This document shows positions 13,259-24,455 of a DNA stretch of 64,000 nt, piece after piece. The notes under the pieces were generated by a model. The model was not told where the DNA came from. It saw only the letters and a list, made by a program, of their open reading frames with translations, and searched no databases. The stretch covers positions 248,001 through 312,000 of the forward strand of contig JAFEKR010000012.1 of the NCBI GenBank assembly GCA_019022495.1, in the 5' to 3' direction. The number at the start of each line of letters is the position of its first letter. Position 1 is the stretch's first letter. This stretch comes from Epichloe hybrida. Its lineage: Eukaryota > Ascomycota > Sordariomycetes > Hypocreales > Clavicipitaceae. The position numbers and the translations under genes are program-made.

Positions 13259-14408
13259 AAAATGGCTAGCGCGTCCTGTTATATGCATTTTGCACCCGTG
13301 CAAAGTTTGCACCGGCTCGTGGATCACACGCTTATTATGTAGCTTTGGCCGGCCCACGCCAACATGAACATGTGAGAAGGACGAAAGACGGACGGACGAG
13401 TCGATGACGTCGAGACCGGGCGGATATGGAGACTTGGCCTCGACTTGTACGTATTTACATGATTGCCATTGTCTCTCCGTGTTTTCAACAAAGCGAGGGG
13501 CCCAATATTCTCTTCCTTGGCCGCGGATAGCATTGCATTGCATCGCGCCGAGTAACTCCAGGAGTAAGTAGTATTCGTATGTATGCACTTTCCGCGGCGA
13601 GTAAGCCAACTACGTTTTACCTCGTATGGCATGACAAAAGGGGGCGCGCGTGCTTTGCCCTGTTGTTGTCGCACTCGTCGGTTCTTTGCCAGCCTCTCGT
13701 GTATCTTTCTTGATTGCTTTGCTTGCGTTTCGAATGCATCTTGTCTGTCCTGCATGGCTGTTGGAGGAGGGTCTTGTTGCGAAAGATTGGTAGGGGCTGT
13801 CGCGAACGACGTCCGAACTCTGCCCTCTCAGCCGTCGAAATGAATTGCTTTGTTGATTGACTCGATTGTTTTATGCTGTCTGCCCCCCCCCCCCCCCCGG
13901 TTGCTGCAGAATGCAAAGTTGGCATCGGCCAACCTGCGCGTGGAGCTCTCAGGCGCTTAGCATCCCCCCTGTCGCGCCTGGCTTCGTCCCCTGATATTCC
14001 CTGTAATCCATTCTTGTCCCTGACTCCCTGCCCAAGCGACTCTGGCTGTCCCGAGATGTCCGTTCCACCGCTGCGATGACATCGTCGCCCAACGGAGACA
14101 CCATCCCAGACGGCTGGTGTTCATCTTTTTAGCCTTGGTTGGCACTTCCCCTCCCCGAGAGACCGGAGCACATCAGTTTTCAGCAGTTTTCCCTGCTCCA
14201 CTTCTTCGAGAACATCTTCCCACGCCTGACAACATCTGGTCTCTCTCTCCTCTCCTCCTCTCCCCTCTCTCTCTCTCTCTCCACGCGGCAGTGCCGAAAG
14301 AGTGACCTATCTTGAAACAACCCCCCCGTCTAGGACTGATCCGTACAAAAACCCAACCATCCTCCCACCAACCCGAGAGCCTGGCTCCTTTGGCCTGTCC
14401 TCCCCATC
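13259..14408. other. Intergenic: upstream region of the phosducin-like gene
   Basis: The composition is normal from the abrupt edge of the AT block onward. It includes a C16 homopolymer at 13,883-13,898 and a CT-rich tract at about 14,230-14,282, typical of a fungal promoter or 5' UTR. Small open frames here show no conserved features. Confidence 0.6.
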
Positions 14409-15350
14409 ATGACAACTTCCGCTGCCCAAGAAGAATTCGACAATTTGCTTGCCAAGAACACTGCTCGAGAGACTGTACGCCCAGAAGACCGAGGCAACGG
14501 TAGTCATCTCCCCCAGGAAGACGAAGTCGACGAAGAGACCTCGTATCGCAACGCTAGAATTGAAGCCGCCATGCGAGCCCCCACTGGTGCCTCGGAGCTC
14601 AAGCTCCCTCCAGCCTCCTTCGATAGAGGGCGATCGACAGGTGTCAAGGGCGTCATTGCCGATGCCAGAAGCTTCGAAATTGCCCGCAAGTCAAAGTGGA
14701 TTGACAGAGCTAAATCATCGGCGCGACGAAGCATCCTGGGCATTGCAGGTGCTGTACAGAACGGCCACGGTAGCCAAAGCGAAAGCGAGACCGACTCGGA
14801 TGCCTTGAGTGGAATCGATTCGGATGAGGAAACCTTTTTACAACAGTGGCGAGAGACTCGCCGACGAGAGCTCGAGAGCGAGGCAAACAGAGCTGTGCGA
14901 ACAAGGCGGACAAGTCCTAGTGTGCGGATATACGGACGTTTGGATGAGGTAGACGCCTTGGGTTACCTTGATGCCATTGAAAAAGTCTGCAGGGAAACCA
15001 AGGTAATTGTTTTTGTCCACGACCATGAGGTTAGTTTTTGCCTCCCTGATCGCCGACACCTTTTTTTTTTGCCCGAACCAAGGTTTACTAATCCATTCTA
15101 GTGTGATGTATCCGCTGCCATTGAATCGGCTCTTCTTCCGCTCGTCGAGGCAAATACTACCATTCACTTCGTCAAGGTTCATTACGAGGACATGGAACTA
15201 GACAATGCAGCTGTCCCCGCATTATTGGCCTACCATAACCAGGGCGATCTATTCGCTAACCTCACTGGCATTATCGAAATGATGCCCAACCAAGACTCGT
15301 ATAGCACCAGCTCACTCAAGGCTCTGCTGGAGAAGCACCGAGTGCTGTAA
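14409..15350 (+). CDS. Phosducin-like protein (BDM-1/PhnA type)
   Basis: Predicted 289-residue protein from two exons, 14,409-15,029 and 15,102-15,350. The 72-nt intron (GTTAGT...CTAG) has the branch site TTTACTAAT. The N-terminal half is polar and acidic (SESETDSD run). The C-terminal half, from about residue 150, is a thioredoxin-like phosducin domain: a VRIYGRLDEVDALGYLDAI segment, then VIVFVHDHE at the splice point, then ALLAYHNQGDLFANLTGIIE. Phosducin-like proteins of this group chaperone G-beta with the CCT complex and are needed for G-beta-gamma signalling in fungi (family knowledge). The start is the first ATG after a CT-rich leader and gives the usual AAQEEFDNLL beginning. The gene sits alone between two transposon blocks but shows no RIP damage. 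Confidence 0.88.
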
Positions 15351-16379
15351 GCGGGCTTGTCCATTTCGAAAACCCGACATTTCACGGCCTGGCTTTTTTT
15401 TTCCCTTCAGCTTTGGCTCACATGCCGACCATAACACTTCTTTATCCACGATACCCATTACCCATTCTATCTCCGGCAATCTTCATGATCCGAGCCCGAC
15501 CGACTCTCATGCCCATGATGCGGAGGAACCGCGTTGACCAGGCTTTTTGTGCTTGCATGTACTGTTGATCGTACTCAAACACTTTACGACTTGTATCGGT
15601 CGACTTTGATTTACCATTGTTTTGATAAGAGGATTTCAGAAGGTCGTATGATATCTGGCATAGGCGAATTTCGATGGAAGCAAGGACTGTGGGCGGTTAA
15701 CTCCTCGCTAGGCATTTTGAGTCTAGGCTCTTCTTTTCTTTTCTTTTTTTTTTTTTTTTGCATTTCCTCACATATGCCGAGGATTGAAGAACGGCTTACC
15801 GCAGCGCGGGAGTTGTGGAAGGGACTATGAAACAGGCGAACTGGGGACTACCCAGGTTCTGTTCGAACATGGCATTGTGATTATAAGTAACTGTAGTACC
15901 ATAGATAGATGGCAAGTCGAATCCCATTGGGGATGCGGGGAAGACATCAAGGTCCAGATCGGGTAGGGCTAGGGACACTGGAAACAACAATTCAATACAA
16001 ATAAAAAGATGAATTCGCAGATGAACCGAGCACGGCCTTCAGGTTGCCCACTTCGTGCAGCACCCCAGGGTCAGAGTGGGCATCTCCCGTCTGGGTTGGT
16101 ACATGTAATAAATGATCGTAAATGACCACGTTCACAACCCAGTCGGCAAAGTCGTCAAGTTGGGGCTGGACATGGTCCTTTCGCCAATTTGCCAAGCAAC
16201 GTGCTGTGCTGGACTTGGATATCGACTTGACGTTGTCTGTTCGCGTGCCAGACGTTCGTGCTGAGGGCCAGGCTCGGGGAGGGGCGAAGTTGCTGTTCGG
16301 CCTATTAGCAGTGACATACACCCCACTACTCCGTACTGTAGTCCGTACACCCCACTGTACGTACACGTACATATATATG
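15351..16379. other. Intergenic: downstream of the phosducin-like gene
   Basis: Contains a T-rich run near 15,725-15,758 and ends at the copia insertion site. Near its end is a TACTCCGTA motif (16,327-16,335). The small frames here look non-coding. Confidence 0.55.
16375..16379. repeat. Target-site duplication (left copy), ATATG
   Basis: ATATG directly precedes the left LTR and recurs directly after the right LTR at 21,816-21,820. A 5-bp duplication is the normal result of copia integration. Confidence 0.85.
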
Positions 16380-16610
16380 TGTCAGGGAGAGCTCCCTTAA
16401 AGCATAGGTTATATGGGGGCAGCGCGCATTAATAGGGATAAAACGCGAGGTTAGACATTAGTAAATATAATATATTAGAAGTACCTCTATAGACTAGTTA
16501 TTACTATAGCGTACTATATACCTTTTAGGTATAAAAGTTAGGTGCTATCTATACCTCTAATTAACTAAATTAAACACTTTCTATTATCCTTTTTTACCCT
16601 TACCTTAATA
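16380..16610 (+). repeat. Left (5') LTR of the copia element
   Basis: 231 bp beginning TGTCAGGGAG and ending in AATA, which is RIP-mutated from the GACA seen in the right LTR. Its first 75-80 bases keep CpG and GC-rich words (GGGGGCAGCGCGC), while the inner part is fully AT-shifted. Confidence 0.88.
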
Positions 16611-16626
16611 GTTATAAGCCTAGGAG
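16611..16626 (+). promoter_or_regulatory. Probable tRNA primer-binding site
   Basis: GTTATAAGCCTAGG directly follows the left LTR. Undoing RIP-type changes gives a GTTATGAGCCC-like word, complementary to the anticodon-stem region of initiator tRNA-Met. Copia elements often prime from such a half-tRNA (family knowledge); the assignment is inferred. Confidence 0.5.
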
Positions 16627-19600
16627 GCTTTAATTACTATTTTTATTAATTATTATTAAAGATATAAGCTCTATTAAATATTATTAATTAATGCTTACTT
16701 ATATTATAAGATAATTACCCCTTTATTATATTAATTAGTTAAAACCCTTATCTTACGCTTTAGTTAACTAATATATTCCCCTTTATAATATCTAAAGAAA
16801 CTCTAAATATAGTATTATTATTAAAGAAAGATTAGATTAAGTGATTTACCTAGGTTAAGAACTATATAGAATTATATAGTATTTAGAAGTATATTAACCC
16901 TAATAAGGTTAAATTACTTAAAGAACCTATAATACTTATATACCCTTAAAGGGGTCTAAGACTAAAGATTACACTAGATAACCCTAATGCTCTTAAAGAT
17001 TAGAAAATTACTTATAAAGATATAAAGGACTAATTTAACTTTAAATATAAAGAGCTTTAATTTAACCTTATAAAGTATATAAACCTATTAAAGTAAATAC
17101 TAAAGATTAGGGAATATATTTATAAGACCCTTTTAAAAAATATATAAGACTCTCTTAACTTTAATACTAAAGTAAAGGAAAAGGAGTTAGTTTAATATTA
17201 TACCTATAGAATACTTAAGCTTCTTTATAATTAATATAAGCTAAACACTAAGAAAATACTTATCCTTATAGAGAATTACCTTAATAATTACTTATAAGCT
17301 AAAGGTACTTATAATTAGTATAAGTAAGCTATAATAATAAAGGTATTATAAAGGAATTATCTAGATCTTAAGACTTAATAGACTAAGGAGATAATACTAT
17401 ATAAGTTTATTATCCCTCTTTAAAGTAAATTTAAGGTATTCTAGAAGAAATAAAATAACTTACTTAATAAAGAAGAGAATAATAGCTTTCTTAAGGTAGT
17501 TAGTAAGTTTAAAAAAGACTATAAAGCTTCTTAGAGCTTAATAATAATAAAATTAGCTAATAATACTATTACTACTAATAGATTAAATAGTTAGAATATA
17601 TTAAAGCAAAGGAAGTGCCCTAGATACTTTAGTTATAATATTTATAATATATTAAAGTAATAGGAATCCTATAATTTATTTAAAGCTCTTTATAAGCTAG
17701 AGGCTACTCCTAAGGATTAGGAAGTTAGGAAGAACTCTAAGGATAATATTAAGAGATATCTAAAGGAAAACCTATAAGAGAGATTAAAAGCTATAAGTTA
17801 GAAACTAGAGAAAAGGGAGAAAAGTAGTAATATTATTATCCCCTTATAGAACCTAATAAATAACTTACTTATAGTAACTCTAGGAGAGAAGACTATAAAT
17901 ATATTATTATTTATACGCTTATAAAGCTCTTAATCTTTAAGGGAAGTTATATATTTAACTTTAAACACTATAAATAGCTCTAAAGGGAATTAGAATATAG
18001 TTATTTATAATTCTAAAGCTAATGTTTATATTTTTAATAATATTTATTAGTTTAAATAATCTAAGTTTAATAAAACTATTATAATAAAGGTTAAAGCTAG
18101 AGATATAATCTATATATCCTTAGGATAAGGACTAGTTTATATATCTATTATAGATCTAGTATTATAAAGACTAAGAAGGATTATAGTGTAAAGTGCTTTA
18201 CTAATTCTAGAATTTTACATAAACCTAGTATTAGTAATAATTCTAATAAAGGCAGGGATTTATTAGAACTAGAAGAAAAGCTTCCTATTTTAAGGAAAGT
18301 ATTTTATTACTAAGCTTTATAATATTAATAAGCTTTATATATTATCTATACTCTTAGATAACCTAAAAGAGGCTTATACTATAACTAGTAAAGCACTAAG
18401 GCTACTTATAAAAGGAAATACAAAGCTTTAGTATTAATAATATAGTTATCTAGGTAAGAAGGCCTTTATAGAGATTATAAACACTACTTTTAGTATTAAA
18501 TTAATAAGACCTAAGCTTATAGAGTATAAGATCTATACTATAAGTAAAGCTAAGCGCTAGAGATTATAAGTTACACTAGAAGGGCTTCCTTAGGGACTTA
18601 GATATAGCCTTTTAGTTAATCTAGAGTATTATAACTCTCCTTACTAGAATAGTAATTAGTATTAGTATGTTTTTATATACCTTATAACCTTAATATATTT
18701 CTTTTATTTATTTAAAACTAAAGATAGAATTTATAATAGCTTCTATATAATAATAGCATTCCTACGTATATAATTTAGGGTTTAACTACGCTTTTTATAT
18801 AGTAATATTAAAAAGGCTTTATTTATAAAGAGTATAAGAGATAAGATAGCCTTTACTAGTATTATAGTCTATAATTTAGCTCCCTTAATACCTAGTTAAA
18901 ACAAAAAGGCAAAGAGATCTAGGGGGGTAGTTAAGTAAAAGGCTTATATATTAAGCCTTAAAGCTTACTTTCCTTTAGAACTTAATAATAAAGTCTTTAA
19001 TATAGTAGTTTATTTACTAAATAAAATACCCTTTAAATATTATAGAAATTAGGTTATACCTTATAAACTCTAGTAAAATTAAGTATAGAAAACAGTCCTA
19101 GCCTATTTATAAATATTAGAGGTTTAAAAGCCTTTAATTATATATCTATAAGCTTATAGATATAAGGTATTTCTAATAATAATAAAGGCTCTTAAGCATG
19201 TTAAATTACACTATATAATACTATAGTTAAAGTAAAAAGCTTATATTAGATACTTTATTAGTTATAAAGGTAAGTTATAATATATTATATAAGTGCCTTT
19301 ACTTTATAATTATAAGGTTATTATATTAGCATATATTTAGTTTAATAAGAACTTCTTCTTTAAGCTAGAAGAAAAGCTAGAATTAGCTTAATAAGAGAAA
19401 ATATTAATAATTAAGTTACTTAAAGAGCTTAAAGCTAAAGACCTTAATAAGGAGATTAGTTAAGATCTTATTAGAATAAAGCTTAAAGAGAATAATCTTA
19501 CCTCTTTACTATTAGCTATAGGCTAGGAAAATAAGTAGTTTAAAGTAAAAACACTTTCTTATATAATAAGGGATAAAGAAAACCTTTTTAGTGTACTTTT

Positions 19601-20513
19601 AACCCTTTCTAACTTCTCTTAGAAGGCGCTAGTTACTATAGAGAACTTAGAGCTTTAGGTATAAGGTAATAATATACTATTTTATAAGATTAATAAATTT
19701 ATAAGTAAGGTAATAGCTAATTATATAGTAACTACTATAGAGACTAGTAAATTTACTATAAAAGGTAGTAAGGCTATAGAGAATTATAGTCCCTATAATA
19801 ATAGTATTAATATAAATAATATTATTACTAGGAAATATTAAAGAAAGGAAATAAGAAAAGCTAGGTAAGTATAGTTTTCTTTTACTTTCTTAATAGCATT
19901 CTAAGGAACTTAATATAGTTTATATATTAAAGATATACTCCTAGAACTTATATATTATTATTAGGTAATAGCCTTAGTGTATTATAATTACTAGAAGGAA
20001 GTAATTATAAAGGAGCTTTTAAAGCTTTAATTCTTAAACTACTAGGAGAATATACTAAATAAATTATTTAATCTTAAGGAAATTATTAACCTTAGATAGG
20101 TTTTTAAGTATAAAACTAATAAAAAAGGTATTATTATAGAGTTTAAGGCTTAAATAGTAATCTAAGGTAATTAATAACTAAAGGATAACCTTAATAACTA
20201 CACTACTATGCTTACTTTATAATCTCTATATATATTACTTACTATTTACTATACTAATAATCTTAATATATATTAATATAATATTTAGAATGCTTTCCTA
20301 TATATAAAACTTAAAGAACCTATTTTCTATAAGCTACTAGAGGGTATAAATACATAAGGTTATCTCTAGAAGATAACTAGAGTATTATATAGGCTATAGG
20401 AAGCTCCTTAATAATAGTTTTTATACCTAATATAATTCCTATTAAATCTTAGCTTTATCTAAGGGAAGGAAAACCTATATATCTTTATAAAAGGCAAATT
20501 TATCCTATTTTTC

Positions 20514-20525
20514 TATATAAATAAT
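20514..20525 (+). other. Remnant copia RT catalytic motif (YVDD decayed to YINN)
   Basis: The plus strand reads Phe-Tyr-Ile-Asn-Asn-Ile-Ile-Val. Copia active sites read YVDD; Val to Ile and Asp to Asn are G-to-A changes. Confidence 0.7.
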
Positions 20526-21584
20526 ATTATAGTAATATTTCTAAATAGATTTAAAGTAGAATTTAAAGAGCTATATAAGTAGTTAATAAATAGTCTAGAT
20601 ATTAAAGAATAAGGTAATTTAAAGTAATTCCTAGGCATTAAAATCATTAGGAATTATAATACTAAAGAGATATAGTTATTATAGGAATTATATATTTAAA
20701 AGATAGCTTAGAAGTTTATCCCTAATATTATTAATAATAATTTAAAGAGCTTAATTATAATACCTTTAATAATAGCTATAATTATCCTAAATAATAGTAA
20801 GGCTACTAATAAAGAGATTAATTACTATAGAGTAGTTATTAGCTCTTTAGTTTATCTTTATATTATTAGAAGACTTAATATAGCCTTTATAGCTTTAAAG
20901 CTAGCTTTCTTTATAATAAACCCTTTAATAAAGTATATTAAGCTTATAAAGGCTACTCTAATATATACTTAGAATATAAGAAAGCTATATATTTAATACT
21001 TAGGAGTAAATAGCTTTAATATGCTTTTCTCTAGCACTAATACCTCTCTTAGTAATAACCCTAATACTTAGAAATTAATATAAGGCTATATCTTTATTAT
21101 ATATAAAGCTATAATTAATTAGAAGTCTAAGAGGTAGTATTATATAATAACCTTAAGCATAGAAGTAAAGCTTTTTATATTAAATTATAGAGTAAAAGAG
21201 TATATATCTCTAGGTAAATTACTTTATAATATTAGTATATAAGTCCCTTCTCTATTAATTATCTAGTATAATAATAAGTAAATAATTTGTATTATAGAAT
21301 ATAAGGAAAGAAGGCTTTAAACTAGTTTAAAGCATCTTAATATAAATTAAATATAGATTTAAGAGTAATATACCTTAGGTAATATTAAGGTAAATTAGTT
21401 AAAGACCTTTAAGATACTTACTAATAGCTTTATAAAGCCTTTATTAAGGTAAATATATAAGGAATTCTATTACTAGATTAGCTTATAGGAAATTCCTGCT
21501 TAATTATAACACTAGAAAATTATTATAATCTCTTCTTATACTTATAATCTTTAGCTTTAATAAATATCTTAGCTAAGGGGAGTA

Positions 21585-21815
21585 TATTAAGGAGAGCTCC
21601 CTTAAAGTATAGGTTATATAAGGGTAGCGCGTATTAATAGGGATAAAACATAAGGTTAGATATTAGTAAATATAATATATTAGAAGTACCTCTATAGACT
21701 AGTTATTACTATAGCATACTATATACCTTTTAGGTACAAAAGTCAGGTGCTGTCTGCACCTCTGATTGACTAAATCGAACGCTTTCTATCATCCTTTTTC
21801 ACCCCTACCTTGACA
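21585..21815 (+). repeat. Right (3') LTR of the copia element
   Basis: 231 bp aligned end to end with the left LTR without length change. It starts TATTAAGGAG, a RIP form of TGTCAGGGAG, and ends TTGACA. The last ~80 bases (from about 21,738) are unmutated, with CpG sites kept, the mirror image of the left LTR. Target duplication ATATG follows at 21,816-21,820. Confidence 0.88.
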
Positions 21816-21820
21816 ATATG
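21816..21820. repeat. Target-site duplication (right copy), ATATG
   Basis: Identical to the five bases before the left LTR. Confidence 0.85.
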
Positions 21821-22661
21821 TAATGCAAGCACGAGTAATCCGTATGACAATTCTGCCCCTCATTCCGCCACTTCCACCACCACCGCCACCACCACCGCCA
21901 CCACCAGGGCTCTAGGTGGCGTGAAAGCCAGATCCAGTCTGACTAATCGAAGTCCGTAGTCAGTCTATCAAAGTTTCCCAGACATGGGTGGCTTGCGGAC
22001 TGCCTTGGTTTTGATCATTCTCCCTGCCAGCTGCAGCAGGCGCTTCGCTTCATATTTACGCACCGCACCGCACCGCGTCGCTCCGCTTCCTTCCCACCCC
22101 ATCTACTTTCACCTCGCAGCTGTCTGACTTTTTGAGTTCCCTTGAGTTCCCTTGCTGAAGTGAAGTTGCTCTCGAAGCTCTCGAGGCATCAGGCACCCCG
22201 GCGTCTTATGACCCCACCCCGCACCTTGCTTACTGGCCCGGCTACATGCGCAAGCACGCTTGTTGCCCATCGGTATTACATCTACCCAAAACCTTAGGCT
22301 ACATACAGGCTGCACCGTGAATAAGGAAACTATCAGCCTCGGGCTGTCGGATGGGGTATTCTAGGTTTCCTCTTACCTTGTTGGTCTTACAAAACCCAAG
22401 CTACATGTCGTGGTTAGTCCTTTCGATTCTCATATTCTACAGTTGAGCCCTTGTAGTTCATCGCTCGCCCCGCGCTTCGTTCCGTCCTCTTGCTCTCGTC
22501 ATCAACTCCCCCGCCGTCCAAGTCAGCAATCTGTCGCCCCTTTTTTACGCCCTCTTCTTCGAAAAGTACTTGAGGAGTGAATCCCGTCTCATGGCAGACT
22601 GCGGTTCATCTTTCTTGTGATACGTCAAAGCTGTTGCATTTACTGTTGCCTTCGTCCCGTG
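21821..22661. other. Intergenic: copia edge to the membrane-protein gene
   Basis: Starts with a CCACCACCGCCA-type microsatellite (about 21,866-21,906) and includes short repeats CACCGCACCGCACCG near 22,060. CT-rich DNA from 22,480 to 22,560 looks like promoter or leader. No convincing gene. Confidence 0.5.
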
Positions 22662-24455
22662 ATGGACAAGCTGGCTGAGACGACTTCATCATCCATTTTG
22701 CCGAGCACGAACAGTCGTGATACACAACATTCCCTTCTAACAACAAGCAGACCACACTGTCCACAAACAGGACTGCCCAACACGGAGCCGTATCTTCGGT
22801 TTCCTCGACCTCAGGGAAATCGACGACTGGCCAACTGGGTATCTACCAGCAATCCAGACATGATGAATGTCACGGTAGGAACCGAGGATTCTGACTTGGC
22901 CGGGTCTGCCTATGAGCTGATAAACCCCGTCGATACCGATTCCCCCGACGATCAATATACTGGTTCCATATCCGAGTCTGTTTGCTCGTTGGACTTTCAT
23001 CGGCCTGATGATGTTCATTCGTTGACCGGTACCGAACATACATATGATGACGAATCCGTTATTGACGATGATTCCGAGCCTCTGTCTAGGTCTATGATAC
23101 AGGAAGAGGCTGTGGATGTTCACAACGGAAATCACGTGCCATTGCAAGATGGGTTTGATGACTCGGACTCAGAGGAAGAAGCGCGTTCTCGGTCTTCTCT
23201 CGAATATACCCAACACAGCCTAAAAACGCCATCCATACTGACCCCGGAGGCCAGCAAGATCATGGAGAGATCTTTCCAAGCTGCCGACAAGTCGAAGGCT
23301 CTGGAGGACCCCTGGCTGAAAAGTGTATATGGCGCCGCAACTCGATTCTGGGACTCTACTGCTGCTGGTGCAGTATCGGCCGCCTTCCCCGGATTCATCT
23401 TTGCAGCTTCATTCACACTCCTGATTACTTTTCTATACCCCTCACCGGTTCAGTTTGCCAACAATACGAAGCCAGTGCCATTCTCTACCATCACCGCGAC
23501 AAACACGCCTGTTGCAATCTATACGAGCCGTTCGACCTCCACGCCAACCCCTGCTCAGCAGACCACCACCGCCACCGCCACCACCTCAGCGAAGGGTATG
23601 GGTCTTATCGTACTCAATGAAAGGGCCTCTGAGGAGTGGCTGTTTGGGTCAAAGAAGCCGGAAGTCCAGTTCACCCCTCTTGGGCACGGCACCATCATGG
23701 TCCACGTTGCTTCGGATGTGACTCGCGCGTGGTCAAAGAAGGACTGTCTGTCGATCGCAGCTGACCGTGACACGGAGCCAGTCAAGATGGAATACAAACA
23801 GTCAAACGAAGGATTCGCAGTCAAGTTCCCAAAAAACGAGACTCACGGCGTCGTCAAATTGATGATGCAAGCAACTTGCCGACCTACCATTGCCAAGGCT
23901 GTTAAAATCCACTTTGGCAAAGGCATCATGGAAGAAGCATATGAGATCACCAAAAACTTTGCTTCCGACATTTCTGGCTTCGTACCGGCTGCCGCCCACG
24001 AAGCAGAAAAACGCCTTGTCGGTGCAAAGAAGTCGTTCTGTGCCGTGTCAGACACCGTATTGATAGCCTCGGACAGTCTTCTGTGCAGAATAAAGGATTC
24101 GGCTTACAAGATGCGAGAGCTGCTGGGAGAACAACCATCGTCGCTTGCCAATGGCGCGCAAGGATTTGTTACCAAGGTTCTTCCGCTACTTTTCGAATCG
24201 ATCCGCAAACAGGCAACGGAGCCGTTGGCATCTGCACCTGCCTTGAAAACAAGCATCGAAGAAGGAATTTTGAACGCACAACTGTGTCTTGTTAGGACGC
24301 AAATTTCTGCCAAGATGTGGTGGCTGGGCGTTACTGGGCAAAAGAACGAACGCGACGACTATGGGCAGAAGGCCAAGACATACCTAGACAGGTTCAGAAC
24401 AAAAGGACGAAGTAAGATTAGAAGGTTTACCGCTTCACCACGGGCGAAACTATGA
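22662..24455 (+). CDS. Single-pass membrane protein of unknown function
   Basis: Single-exon gene for a 597-residue protein; I do not recognise the family. The open frame reaches 15 codons upstream only through a GTG, so I take the ATG at 22,662. Residues 1-230 are polar, Ser/Asp/Glu-rich and probably cytosolic (SDSEEEARSRSS). One hydrophobic segment at about residues 234-258 (FPGFIFAASFTLLITFLYP) is the only membrane span. It is followed by a Ser/Thr/Pro-rich stretch (TSRSTSTPTPAQQTTT) that looks like an O-glycosylated stalk, then a 300-residue region rich in Lys and Glu with helical character. The absence of a signal peptide suggests a type II protein. It lies about 840 bp from the copia 3' LTR and shows no RIP damage. 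Confidence 0.75.
   Translation: MDKLAETTSSSILPSTNSRDTQHSLLTTSRPHCPQTGLPNTEPYLRFPRPQGNRRLANWVSTSNPDMMNVTVGTEDSDLAGSAYELINPVDTDSPDDQYTGSISESVCSLDFHRPDDVHSLTGTEHTYDDESVIDDDSEPLSRSMIQEEAVDVHNGNHVPLQDGFDDSDSEEEARSRSSLEYTQHSLKTPSILTPEASKIMERSFQAADKSKALEDPWLKSVYGAATRFWDSTAAGAVSAAFPGFIFAASFTLLITFLYPSPVQFANNTKPVPFSTITATNTPVAIYTSRSTSTPTPAQQTTTATATTSAKGMGLIVLNERASEEWLFGSKKPEVQFTPLGHGTIMVHVASDVTRAWSKKDCLSIAADRDTEPVKMEYKQSNEGFAVKFPKNETHGVVKLMMQATCRPTIAKAVKIHFGKGIMEEAYEITKNFASDISGFVPAAAHEAEKRLVGAKKSFCAVSDTVLIASDSLLCRIKDSAYKMRELLGEQPSSLANGAQGFVTKVLPLLFESIRKQATEPLASAPALKTSIEEGILNAQLCLVRTQISAKMWWLGVTGQKNERDDYGQKAKTYLDRFRTKGRSKIRRFTASPRAKL

Larger units (their letters stand above)
16380..21815 (+). mobile_element. 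Complete, RIP-inactivated Ty1/copia retrotransposon
   Basis: A 5,436-bp element with two 231-bp LTRs, flanked by ATATG on both sides. Plus orientation follows from a primer-binding-like site after the left LTR and a purine tract (AAGGGGAG) just before the right LTR. Decayed polyprotein motifs come in copia order: the GAG-pre-integrase box LWHRRxGHLGKKA, recoverable at about 18,426-18,461, then the reverse-transcriptase YVDD, now YINN, at 20,514-20,525. Integrase before RT is the diagnostic Ty1/copia order. Dense stops in every frame make it non-functional. It inserted between the phosducin-like gene and the membrane-protein gene. Confidence 0.88.

Noticed and set aside
15992..16372. 126-codon minus-strand frame before the copia element
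   Set aside because: Runs into the TACTCCGTA-rich edge and shows no conserved features.
22617..22661. 15-codon N-terminal extension of the membrane protein
   Set aside because: It begins with GTG, not ATG; the in-frame ATG at 22,662 is the sensible start. The same reasoning removes the GTG-led extensions of Pth (61,097-61,213) and Dcp1 (63,754-63,888).
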